DNA from: Clostridium_AI sp964409685
GTDB taxonomy: Bacteria > Bacillota > Clostridia > Lachnospirales > Lachnospiraceae
Length of the DNA: 64,000 nt
NCBI GenBank assembly: GCA_964409685.1
Contig: CAYPEJ010000026.1
Coordinates: forward strand, 1 to 64,000
Direction: 5' to 3'
The notes under the pieces are model-generated. The model saw only the letters and a list, made by a program, of their open reading frames with translations, had not been told where the DNA came from and ran no database searches. Shown piece after piece: positions 52,152 through 60,907 of this stretch. The stretch's first letter is position 1; the number at the start of each line of letters is the position of its first letter. The position numbers and the translations under genes are program-made.

Positions 52152-52415
52152 TTATACCACTTGATATAAATTACCCAATATCATTTTAATATTCTGATTC
52201 AATTCTTGAAAGCATTCTTTATATGTAGCTGGATTCTTTGCAAGATATGGATATTTAGCATTTGCATACTCTACAATCTGTTCTTGTAAATTCTCTGGCA
52301 AATGATGTGTAAAAATCAACATATTATCTTTTGCTTTTGCGACGCTACCAAATTCACCAATTAATAATCTTCTTACCTCTGGTTCCAATTCCACAACATT
52401 AAAATATTTACACAT
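52152..52415 (-). CDS. Small hypothetical protein, 87 residues
   Basis: A soluble protein I cannot place in a family. It reads MCKYFNVVELEPEVRRLLIG, then TYKECFQELNQNIKMILGN near the end, with three residues of the pattern typical of helical proteins and two Cys. AAAGGGAGG before the ATG and its terminator support expression. In the leader, GAATATTAG pairs with CTAATATTC (52448-52480). It lies alone between the FAD oxidoreductase and the HAD phosphatase, on the minus strand. Confidence 0.75.
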   Translation of the reverse strand: MCKYFNVVELEPEVRRLLIGEFGSVAKAKDNMLIFTHHLPENLQEQIVEYANAKYPYLAKNPATYKECFQELNQNIKMILGNLYQVV

Positions 52416-52626
52416 AATGAATCCTCCCTTTCTAATCCGTTCTCTCGTCGAATATTAGTCAAACAATGGTCTAATATTCTGCAACAATAAATCCCTTTTT
52501 TTTAAATCCCTTTTTTCTTCGTTCAAAGTGTTTACTTGTTAATTTCTTAACATGTTAATATTTTAACACATTTTAATCCATTTGTCTCTATAATTGTACT
52601 AAAAAAAGTACACAAAAATATCCCGC

Positions 52627-53283
52627 TTATCGAGATATTTTTTCAACAATTTGTACTGGATTTCGTACAATTTCATCTGCACCATTCTCAACAAGTTCCT
52701 CTTTGGTACGGAATCCCCATAAAACTCCAATACGAAGCATACCTGCATTGGTACCTGTTTGCATGTCAACATTGGTGTCTCCGACAAATGCACACTCTTC
52801 TGGTAAAACTCCTAAAACCCTTGCTACTTCAAGGGCTCCTGCTGGATCTGGTTTCTTATCAATGCCCTCTCTTTGACCAATTACTACATCAAATACATGC
52901 TCGCCAAAGAGAGTATTTACCACATCAAGAGTGCGAGCATGGGGCTTATTGGACACAACCGCTAATTTTATCTCTTTCTCCTTTAGTTTAATTAGTAAAT
53001 CCTTTATACCATCAAAGACCGTTACTTTGTATGTGCAATCTTCTTTAAATATTTCTTGATATAATGCATACGCTTTGTCAAAGAATTGTCCATCTTCATC
53101 TCCACCATCATGCAAAAAACGACGAACTAATTCTTTTGCACCATCCCCACAATAGTATTTAAAATTTTCCTTTGGTAACTCTTTTAAGCCTAGTTCCTTT
53201 AAAACCTTATTGCTTGCACTAGAGATAGACTCTAAAGAATCCACCAAAGTTCCATCCAAATCAAATAATACTGCTTTTATCAT
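52627..53283 (-). CDS. HAD-family phosphatase, phosphoglycolate phosphatase-like
   Basis: A HAD hydrolase with motif I IKAVLFDLDGTLVDSLE (nucleophile Asp at about 8), motif II KLAVVSNKPHARTLDVV and motif IV CAFVGDTNVDMQTGTNAGM. A helical cap (about 15-85) is of the Gph/PpaX type. I use ATG at 53283 with AGGAGG 7 nt before it (218 residues); the frame extends 12 codons upstream. It follows the nuclease-helicase gene by 44 bp and may share its transcript. Phosphoglycolate, pyrophosphate or a nucleotide are possible substrates. Confidence 0.9.
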   Translation of the reverse strand: MIKAVLFDLDGTLVDSLESISSASNKVLKELGLKELPKENFKYYCGDGAKELVRRFLHDGGDEDGQFFDKAYALYQEIFKEDCTYKVTVFDGIKDLLIKLKEKEIKLAVVSNKPHARTLDVVNTLFGEHVFDVVIGQREGIDKKPDPAGALEVARVLGVLPEECAFVGDTNVDMQTGTNAGMLRIGVLWGFRTKEELVENGADEIVRNPVQIVEKISR

Positions 53284-53327
53284 CGTATTTCCTCCTCGTG
53301 TACTTTTATATATTCTCAAATGTTTTC

Positions 53328-55724
53328 CTACTCAAACTGCTTCCAAAAGTCATCTAGTCTTTCTTTTAACGAACTTAGACTTACAATTTCATAAGGATAC
53401 CATTCATGCGGGAACAAAGTTGTATAAGCACTAGTTGTAAATCGTTCATCCAATAATAAAATGGCTCCTACATCTTCTGTAGTACGAATCACTCTTCCCG
53501 CTGATTGTAACACTTTATTCATACCATTGTAAAGATAAGCATACTCAAATCCTTTTTCTTCTCTCTCTTGATAATAAGCACGAAACAACTCTCTATCATC
53601 ACAAACCATCGGAAGCCCCGTCCCTACTATTACAGTTCCAATCAAACGATCCTGCTTTAAATCAATCCCTTCGCTAAAGATTCCACCCATAACACAAAAT
53701 CCTAGTCGACATACATTAGAATCTGCCGTAAAACTTTCTAAGAATTCTTCTCGCTCTCGCTCCGTCATATGTTGACTTTGTACAAAATATTCACAATCTT
53801 GAAACCGTTCTTTCCATTCTAATCCTTCCATTAAATCATAAATGGTCCTCATATACTGATAAGATGGGAAGAACAAAAGATAATTTCCCTTTTTACGCAT
53901 AACAAACTCATAGATGTATTTTACGATTTTTTCATACTCTACAAAATTTCGTCTAGTATACTTAGTGCTCACATCCCTTGCTACAAATATCCTCCTCTTA
54001 TTTACATCAAAAGGAGATGGGGCATATATGGCGTAATCATCTGCCGTTCCAGCTAATTGGTCCTTATAATACTGAATCGGCAAAAATGTTGCTGAGAAAA
54101 ATACAGCACTTCTTCCCTTATCTAGACACGCTTTTATATTATCGGATGGATCCATGCATTGTAATTTTACAAAAAAATGACCTTCTTCATTTACGTTAAT
54201 ATAAACCTTGTACTTATCATTCATGATTTCATACATATTTAGAAAATGAAATATGGCAAAGTATAAATCCAGAACCTTATCCCGTTCTTCAAACTCAAGA
54301 TATTCATTCAAAAATATATCAAACTCTGTTAGTGCATTCATTACCGTAATGATGAATTGATCTACCAATGCACCTGGTTCATACTCTAACCCACCTGCTT
54401 TTGCTTCTTCCCATTCTTTCTTCATAAGCAAAAGCTTACGATTACATGCAGATAACTTCTTTTCTAGTTTCTTACTTCGAAATTTTACAATATTTTTTAC
54501 TTCTAAAAAATTATCTTTTATTAACGATGCGCTATACATTTCTCTTGCACGTTCTACTAAATTATGTGCTTCATCTACTAGAAAACAATAATCATACTTC
54601 TTTTCATTTTGAAAGAATCGACGAAGGAATACACGCGGGTCAAATACATAATTGTAATCACAAATGATTGCATCTGCCCAAAGAGTAACGTCTAATGCCA
54701 TTTCCACAGGACAGACACAATGTTTGATTGCATATTGTTCGACTAATTCTCTAGAGATTTCATGCTCAGACACTAACATATCGTAAATTGCATCATTTAC
54801 ACGGTCAAAATGTCCTTTTGCACGTTCACATGAATTCGGATTACAATTTGGCTTATCCAAGATACAGATTTTATCCTTTGCAGTTAAGGTGATCACCTTC
54901 AGATTCATGCCTTTATCTCGTAAGATATGAAAGGCCTCCTCTGCAACTGTTCGAGTAATGGTTTTCGCTGTTAGGTAAAATATTTTTTCAATCAAACCTT
55001 CTCCCATTGCTTTCACAGTCGGAAATACCGTTGACATCGTCTTTCCAACACCTGTAGGTGCCTCAATATACAACTTCTTACTTCGCAATATTGTCTTATA
55101 AACACCCGTTACAAGATCTTTCTGTCCTTCGCGATAAGGAAATGGAAAGTCAACCTGCTTAATGGTTGCGTTACGTTCTTCTTCCCATTTAATTTGCCAT
55201 ACTGCCCATTTTGCATATTCATTTACTAAATCTTCAAACCATTTTGTTAAGACATCCATAGGATACACTTTTTGAAATCGCTTGATATCCTCTTCGTCTA
55301 AGTTGGCATAGGTCATCTGTATCTCAATCTCGTTCAACTGATTCTGTAACGCATAGATATAACCATAACATTTCGCCTGTGCTTCATGAATCATAAAGGG
55401 TTCTTCTAGTTTTAAGACATCTAGATACATTCCTTTGATTTCATCTATAACGGTTCTTTCTTCTCTTGTAAAAATGCCGTCTGCACGCCCTTCCACTACC
55501 AATGTAAATGCAATTCCATCTCGTTCCATTGGTATCTCTTGGGCTAAGGCAACTTCGGCTTTGTAATCCCCACCCATGCTATTCTGAATCTTACGATGAA
55601 TCTTACTTCCCTTCTGCATCGCCTCCGTATCTCGGACACCTCTGCCCCCAACATTGATATCACCACAACGAAGAATAAATTCCACTAGCGTTCGCACTGA
55701 AATTTTTACTACCCGTTTTTCCAT
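53328..55724 (-). CDS. PD-(D/E)XK nuclease-Rad3/DinG-type helicase fusion
   Basis: A 798-residue protein with two parts. Residues 1-170 look like a Cas4/RecB-type nuclease, with GRADGIFTREERTVIDEIKG carrying the Asp and ExK motif. Residues 180-798 are an XPD/DinG superfamily 2 helicase: motif I YIEAPTGVGKTMSTVFPTVK, iron-sulfur cysteines in KDKICILDKPNCNPNSCERA and KHCVCPVE, DEAH box CFLVDEAHNLVERAREMYSA, and motif VI QSAGRVIRTTEDVGAILLLD. It overlaps nothing but lies 9 bp after the UvrD-type helicase gene. A DNA-repair role is likely; the exact substrate is unknown. Confidence 0.9.
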   Translation of the reverse strand: MEKRVVKISVRTLVEFILRCGDINVGGRGVRDTEAMQKGSKIHRKIQNSMGGDYKAEVALAQEIPMERDGIAFTLVVEGRADGIFTREERTVIDEIKGMYLDVLKLEEPFMIHEAQAKCYGYIYALQNQLNEIEIQMTYANLDEEDIKRFQKVYPMDVLTKWFEDLVNEYAKWAVWQIKWEEERNATIKQVDFPFPYREGQKDLVTGVYKTILRSKKLYIEAPTGVGKTMSTVFPTVKAMGEGLIEKIFYLTAKTITRTVAEEAFHILRDKGMNLKVITLTAKDKICILDKPNCNPNSCERAKGHFDRVNDAIYDMLVSEHEISRELVEQYAIKHCVCPVEMALDVTLWADAIICDYNYVFDPRVFLRRFFQNEKKYDYCFLVDEAHNLVERAREMYSASLIKDNFLEVKNIVKFRSKKLEKKLSACNRKLLLMKKEWEEAKAGGLEYEPGALVDQFIITVMNALTEFDIFLNEYLEFEERDKVLDLYFAIFHFLNMYEIMNDKYKVYINVNEEGHFFVKLQCMDPSDNIKACLDKGRSAVFFSATFLPIQYYKDQLAGTADDYAIYAPSPFDVNKRRIFVARDVSTKYTRRNFVEYEKIVKYIYEFVMRKKGNYLLFFPSYQYMRTIYDLMEGLEWKERFQDCEYFVQSQHMTEREREEFLESFTADSNVCRLGFCVMGGIFSEGIDLKQDRLIGTVIVGTGLPMVCDDRELFRAYYQEREEKGFEYAYLYNGMNKVLQSAGRVIRTTEDVGAILLLDERFTTSAYTTLFPHEWYPYEIVSLSSLKERLDDFWKQFE

Positions 55725-55733
55725 ATTGCCACC

Positions 55734-57731
55734 TTACTCATCTATTACTTTCAAAATCTGATTCTGCACGCAAAATTCAAGACTTAACACCTTTGGAACT
55801 GGATTTTTATCAAACTTAATGGTACATTTTCCATCTTCTACTTTTGTAATAGTTCCCATCCCATAAGTGCTATGTTTGACACGTACATTTGCTTTCATAG
55901 CAGCTTTATTCATTAAAAGTTCACCGACAAAACGAGAACACTGCAATTCCTTCTCATAGCGTTCTTTGACATAATTAATAGTTAATTCATCTTTTGCTCG
56001 CGTCATGGCGACATAGAACATACGACGTTCTTCTTCCATATCTGCCGCATTAACCGCTTTACGATGTGGTGTTATATCTTCATTTGCGTCGATAATATAG
56101 ACATGTTCAAATTCAAGACCTTTACAACCATGAAATGTCATGAACGATACACTTGGATTCTGCATCTGTTCTTTCTTTCGCATCTGGTCACGTAAATTTG
56201 TCTCATAATCACGCATACATGCAAACCACGCCTCATACGTCTTAAATTCTTTTGCTCCATCCGTAAGTTCGTCTAATACTTCAAAGAATTCATCTGGTTT
56301 CACATTACGAAACTCTGCAAATTCCTTGATATAAGAATCATAGTCCATTGCTTTGCGAATGTACTGCAAACCTGCATATGGTTCCATATCTGCAAGCATT
56401 TTTAAATCATATTGTAGTTTGATAATTCGCTCTACCATATATGGTTTATCTCGGTAAAAATCCATTAACTGCGCTAAATTCACCACTGGATCCTTTAGAC
56501 TTTCCCTTGAAATATATCGTTTTGGACGATTCATGATTTCTAAAAATAGACTTCTGTCCATTTTACCTTTTGCAAGTTGAATGTATGCAACCATATTTTT
56601 TGCAATCCAGTGTTCAAAGATATTAGGCATGGTATCTTTCATGCGAAATGGAATATTGTATGCCATAAATAATCCAAGCAATGCTCGTGGTTGCTTATTG
56701 GTTCGGAACAAGATGGCGATTTCATTTAAATCTACCCCTTTTTTCGAAAGTGCAAGAACTTCCTGAACAATTGCATGATTCTCTTCTTTTCCACTAGGAT
56801 AAAATTTCACTTTTACATCACTTCCTGGCGCACGTACTGCCTGAATATTCTTAGGAAAACGATGACTATTATTTTCAACTACACGTAATGCCGCATCTAC
56901 AATTTTCTTCTGAGAGCGATAGTTGTATTCTAATACGACTTGTTTTGTGGTTGGAAAATCTTTATCAAAGTTCAACATAATCTCTGGCTTTGCCCCACGA
57001 AAACGATATAAGCTTTGGTCATCATCCCCAACTAAAAATAAATTTTTCGCCTCGCCTGCTAATAACTTTGTAATTTCATACTGCATAATATTACTATCTT
57101 GCGCCTCATCTACCATAATATATTGATAACGCTTTTGCCACATAGCTAAAATATCTTTTCTCTGTTGGAACAATTCAAGACAGTAGATCATCATATCATC
57201 AAAATCAATTTTATTTAACTTTTGAAGCTTATTCTGATACTCCTTATAGACAGTGGTAAAGGATACTTCGGAACAGTTTAGTGAAAAATAATTTTCAATG
57301 TCAATATTACTTCCTTTAACATAGCTGATTTCACTGATTAAATTCTCAATCAGTTCCTTTTCATCTTCCACTTCGAATTCCATCTTAGATATAATCTCTT
57401 GAATTATCTGATATTTCATATCTTCTCTTAAAATATTATCTCCTCGAAAACCGTAGGCATATTTTAAGATATTGAAAAACACCGCATGAAATGTACCAAA
57501 GGTAACCCCTTGCACATCACAGAGCTTTGAAAATCTTGTCTTCATCTCCTCTGCGGCTGCTTTTGTAAATGTAATAACTAGTACGGTTCTTGGATCTACC
57601 CCATGTTGTTCAATGAGATATTTGGTTCTCTGTGTAATTACAAATGTTTTTCCAGAACCCGGTCCTGCAAGAACAAGCATCGGCCCCTTATCATGTTCAA
57701 TTGCTTCCCGTTGTGCCTTACTAAACTCCAT
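55734..57731 (-). CDS. UvrD/PcrA-type superfamily 1 helicase
   Basis: A 665-residue 3'-5' helicase. Motif I is PMLVLAGPGSGKTFVITQRT (about 17-36), motif II QYIMVDEAQDSNIMQYEIT, motif III LFLVGDDDQSLYRFRGAKP, motif V VSFMTFHGCKGLEFEHVYII and motif VI RRMFYVAMTRAKDELTINY. A C-terminal segment (KHSTYGMGTITKVEDGKCTI) is like the PcrA tail that binds RNA polymerase. I start at ATG 57731 with GAAAGGG upstream; the frame is open to a TTG at 57782. It is shorter than true PcrA (about 740), so it is a paralogue. The nuclease-helicase gene follows. Confidence 0.9.
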   Translation of the reverse strand: MEFSKAQREAIEHDKGPMLVLAGPGSGKTFVITQRTKYLIEQHGVDPRTVLVITFTKAAAEEMKTRFSKLCDVQGVTFGTFHAVFFNILKYAYGFRGDNILREDMKYQIIQEIISKMEFEVEDEKELIENLISEISYVKGSNIDIENYFSLNCSEVSFTTVYKEYQNKLQKLNKIDFDDMMIYCLELFQQRKDILAMWQKRYQYIMVDEAQDSNIMQYEITKLLAGEAKNLFLVGDDDQSLYRFRGAKPEIMLNFDKDFPTTKQVVLEYNYRSQKKIVDAALRVVENNSHRFPKNIQAVRAPGSDVKVKFYPSGKEENHAIVQEVLALSKKGVDLNEIAILFRTNKQPRALLGLFMAYNIPFRMKDTMPNIFEHWIAKNMVAYIQLAKGKMDRSLFLEIMNRPKRYISRESLKDPVVNLAQLMDFYRDKPYMVERIIKLQYDLKMLADMEPYAGLQYIRKAMDYDSYIKEFAEFRNVKPDEFFEVLDELTDGAKEFKTYEAWFACMRDYETNLRDQMRKKEQMQNPSVSFMTFHGCKGLEFEHVYIIDANEDITPHRKAVNAADMEEERRMFYVAMTRAKDELTINYVKERYEKELQCSRFVGELLMNKAAMKANVRVKHSTYGMGTITKVEDGKCTIKFDKNPVPKVLSLEFCVQNQILKVIDE

Positions 57732-57792
57732 CTTAAACCCTTTCGTTGTCTTGATTTCAATCTTATTTACAAGTCCTTTCAATAAGTCTAAA

Positions 57793-57823
57793 AGGCACAG
57801 CGAACCAAAATATTCACTGTGCC
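57793..57823 (-). terminator. Terminator after gltX
   Basis: GGCACAG pairs with CTGTGCC, followed on the minus strand by TTTTAG. The same stem sequence recurs at 63970-64000. Confidence 0.68.
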
Positions 57824-57837
57824 ATTTTTCTTACATC

Positions 57838-59298
57838 CTATTTAGAAAGTAATTGGATTGCATCTTTTACTCTCTTTATCGTTTCGTCTTTTCCTAAGAT
57901 CTCCATGATCTCTGTTGCTCCACCAGGAGTAGATTGTTTACCAGAAACCGCTGTACGAAGTGGCCACATTACATAACCGTTCTTGTAACCTTTTTCTTTT
58001 ACAAACTCAACTAATTTTGCATATAAAGCATCGTTTGAGTAATCATCCCAAGCTTCTAATTCTGGAAGGATTTCTTGTAATACTGCTAAAGATGTTTCTT
58101 CGTTTGTTTTCATCTTCTTATGAGTGTACATTGCTGTATCGTATTCTGGTACTGCCTCAAAGAAATCAATCAGTTCTTTTATATCTGGGAATACTTCAAT
58201 TCTAGATTGTGCCATTTGTGCAATCTTCTTTAAATCGTAATCTTTTGTGATTACTTCTTTGATGTATGGTTCTGCCATTTCATAGAAAGCATCAAAATCC
58301 ATTTTCTTAATGTATTCGCCGTTCATCCATTTTAATTTTACAACGTCAAATACTGCTGGAGATTTATTAATTCTATTGTAATCAAATGCTTCGATTAATT
58401 CTTGTAAAGAGAAGATTTCTTTGTCTTCAGATGGGCTCCATCCTAATAATGCAACAAAGTTTACAACTGCTTCGGATAAGAATCCTTGTGCAATTAAATC
58501 TTCGAAAGAAGCATGTCCGCTACGTTTACTTAATTTCTTATGCTCTTCGTTTGTGATAGTTGGGCAGTGAATGTAAACTGGCACTTCCCATCCAAATGCT
58601 TCGTATAAACGATTGTACTTTGGAGAAGAGGATAAGTATTCATTTCCACGTACTACGTGAGTGATTTCCATTAAATGATCATCTACAACGTTGGCAAAGT
58701 TGTATGTTGGATATCCATCGGATTTGATTAAGATCATATCATCTAATTCTTCATTATCTACTGTGATATCTCCGTAAATAACATCTTTAAATGTTGTAGT
58801 TCCTTCTGTTGGGTTATTCTGACGGATAACGTAAGGAATACCTGCTGCTAAGTTTGCTTCTACTTCTTCTTTGGATAAATGAAGACAGTGTTTGTCATAC
58901 TTTGCAATTTCTTTTTCATTTTCAGCTGTTACTGTAGTTTTTAAGGATTCTAATCGTTCTTTTGTACAGAAACAATAGTAGGCTTCTCCCTTTTCTACAA
59001 GTTGTTTTGCATATTCAAGATATAAACCTTGTGCTTGTCTTTCACTTTGTACATATGGGCCAAAACCACCGTCTTTGTCTGGACCTTCGTCATGGATAAG
59101 TCCTGTTCCAGCCATTGTACGATATATAATATCAAGTGCTCCTTCTACAAAACGTTCTTGGTCTGTATCTTCAATTCTTAGAAGAAAATCGCCACCTTCA
59201 TGTTTTGCAATCAAATAAGCATATAATGCTGTTCTTAAATTTCCAACGTGCATCTTACCTGTAGGGCTTGGTGCAAATCTTGTTCTTATCTTCGCCAT
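57838..59298 (-). CDS. gltX: Glutamyl-tRNA synthetase
   Basis: A class I synthetase that charges tRNA-Glu, whose product also feeds hemA. The HIGH motif is RFAPSPTGKMHVGNLRTALY (about 7-26) and KMSKS appears as EHKKLSKRSGHASFEDLIAQ (about 248). The zinc-type cysteines AYYCFCTKE and KHCLHLSKEE are present. The 486 residues fit. A promoter lies upstream. Confidence 0.96.
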   Translation of the reverse strand: MAKIRTRFAPSPTGKMHVGNLRTALYAYLIAKHEGGDFLLRIEDTDQERFVEGALDIIYRTMAGTGLIHDEGPDKDGGFGPYVQSERQAQGLYLEYAKQLVEKGEAYYCFCTKERLESLKTTVTAENEKEIAKYDKHCLHLSKEEVEANLAAGIPYVIRQNNPTEGTTTFKDVIYGDITVDNEELDDMILIKSDGYPTYNFANVVDDHLMEITHVVRGNEYLSSSPKYNRLYEAFGWEVPVYIHCPTITNEEHKKLSKRSGHASFEDLIAQGFLSEAVVNFVALLGWSPSEDKEIFSLQELIEAFDYNRINKSPAVFDVVKLKWMNGEYIKKMDFDAFYEMAEPYIKEVITKDYDLKKIAQMAQSRIEVFPDIKELIDFFEAVPEYDTAMYTHKKMKTNEETSLAVLQEILPELEAWDDYSNDALYAKLVEFVKEKGYKNGYVMWPLRTAVSGKQSTPGGATEIMEILGKDETIKRVKDAIQLLSK

Positions 59299-59343
59299 AT
59301 AATAACCTCATTTCAAAACGTATAATTTAACAATCTGCAATTT

Positions 59344-59372
59344 ATTATATACTAAAAGAATTTTGAAATCAA
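59344..59372 (-). promoter_or_regulatory. Promoter of gltX
   Basis: TTGATT (59367-59372), 17 nt and TATAAT (59344-59349) on the minus strand, overlapping the stop of the upstream permease gene. Confidence 0.68.
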
Positions 59373-60757
59373 CCGTCGGATTTCATTGCCTCAATGGCAC
59401 GAATCTTGGTAGCACGACGGGCTGGGAAATATCCTGAGACAATGCCAACTAAAAATGCAAAGACTAATGCTAGTGCCGATAACCAAATTGGAATCAAGGA
59501 TAATTGTATCGTACCATCTTCACCTAAGGCAAGCCCCATAGAAGCACCAACCGTCGGTCCTCCATAGTGATTGATCACATATGAGATAAGATAACTTAAA
59601 CCTATCCCAATCAGTCCTCCAATCCCTCCGATTACACCTGCTTCTAGCAAGAATAATTTCTTTATATCAGACACAACACAACCTAGTACTTTCATAACAC
59701 CGATTTCCTTGGTTCTTTCATAGATAGACATAACCATTGTGTTAGCAATACTAATAGCGGATACTAGCATGGAAACGGCACCGATTCCACCTAGCACAAG
59801 TTCAATAATTTTGGCTTCATTTTGTACTTGTTCTAAATAGTTGCCCATTCCATCCGTTTGTCCTCCATAGACACGAATCTCTTCTGATACCTTATCTACA
59901 TTTTCCACATTATCTACAATGACTCGAATTTCACTGTAGCGTTCGATATTTTTTAAGATGCGCTTCCTTTCTTTTCCTTTTAAATTCTTTGCTTGCTTCT
60001 CATACAACTTTTTGTAATATGTCATATCCATCATAACGCACCATTGGTATTCATACTGATTTGGGTCACTTACCACAACGTAATCTTGAATTAATTCTTT
60101 TTTAGGCTTTACATAGTTTGGTTCTGATATCGTACTTGTTCCATCTTCCATTTCCGTACTTGTTGGAACTTCTTCGTAATAACTCATTTCATCTAAGGTA
60201 AAAAATAATCTTTCCTTGCTCAGATCTAATTCCGTGGTTACTTCTTTCCCTGTAGAAGGCTTGTAACGATAAGAAATGGCATCTTGCCCAATAATCACAC
60301 ACCCTGTACCTTCTGTAAAATCATACTCTCCCGAGACGGGTGTTGGTGGATCTAATGCTGGTAACACGGAAAAATCCATTACGATAACAGAAACATTAGC
60401 CTCCCAACCATTTCCCGAAATCGTTGCACTCGTATTAAACAGTGGTGTCACATTTCTAACATGCTCCATCTGTTTTAAAACCTCTACAAAATCGTCATTC
60501 ATCAGATTTTCTTGATTTTTTTCCTCGTAGTCTCCATCTTCATTTTCCACATAACTACTTTGATAAATGCTTAGCGTATTAAGACTTCCATATTCCATCA
60601 TCGTTTTCTCGTAGCAGTAATTCAAACCAATTCCAAGCGAAACCATAACCACAATAGAAATTGTCCCTATCACAACTCCAACTACTGTTAAAGCTGTTCT
60701 TGCTTTCCGCCTTCGCAGATTCCGAAAGCCCATTTTTAATAAATCAGATATCCTCAT
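59369..60757 (-). CDS. MacB-like ABC permease
   Basis: A 462-residue permease with an N-terminal helix (RRRKARTALTVVGVVIGTIS, about 15-34), a large extracellular domain of about 250 residues and three C-terminal helices (IELVLGGIGAVSMLVSAISI, VIGGIGGLIGIGLSYLISYV, IWLSALALVFAFLVGIVSGY). IYERTKEIGVMKVLGCVVSD is the coupling segment. This is the type VII ABC layout. It overlaps the 49-residue gene by 14 bp and lies downstream of the surface protein and the ATPase, so the four genes form one system. A role in export or in mechanical signal transfer is possible. Confidence 0.92.
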   Translation of the reverse strand: MRISDLLKMGFRNLRRRKARTALTVVGVVIGTISIVVMVSLGIGLNYCYEKTMMEYGSLNTLSIYQSSYVENEDGDYEEKNQENLMNDDFVEVLKQMEHVRNVTPLFNTSATISGNGWEANVSVIVMDFSVLPALDPPTPVSGEYDFTEGTGCVIIGQDAISYRYKPSTGKEVTTELDLSKERLFFTLDEMSYYEEVPTSTEMEDGTSTISEPNYVKPKKELIQDYVVVSDPNQYEYQWCVMMDMTYYKKLYEKQAKNLKGKERKRILKNIERYSEIRVIVDNVENVDKVSEEIRVYGGQTDGMGNYLEQVQNEAKIIELVLGGIGAVSMLVSAISIANTMVMSIYERTKEIGVMKVLGCVVSDIKKLFLLEAGVIGGIGGLIGIGLSYLISYVINHYGGPTVGASMGLALGEDGTIQLSLIPIWLSALALVFAFLVGIVSGYFPARRATKIRAIEAMKSDG

Positions 60758-60893
60758 AGATTTTGATTCCCTTTTTTATTTTTTTCTTTCCTAATGTTAT
60801 GCCAATTACTACTCCAAGTCCCACTACTACTAAGGTTGTTGCACCAATCGCTACTGGTTTTACTAGAATAAATTCTGATATCAATTGCATCAT
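60744..60893 (-). CDS. 49-residue single-helix membrane protein
   Basis: A short gene between the large surface protein and the permease. MMQLISEFILVKPVAIGATT leads into LVVVGLGVVIGITLGKKKIK, one membrane helix followed by a basic tail, and it ends KGIKIYEDI. GGAGG lies 10 nt before the ATG and its end overlaps the permease start by 14 bp, so translation is coupled. It is too small for most annotation cut-offs. It could be an accessory subunit of the ABC complex. Confidence 0.8.
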   Translation of the reverse strand: MMQLISEFILVKPVAIGATTLVVVGLGVVIGITLGKKKIKKGIKIYEDI

Positions 60894-60907
60894 TTAACTT
60901 TATCCTC

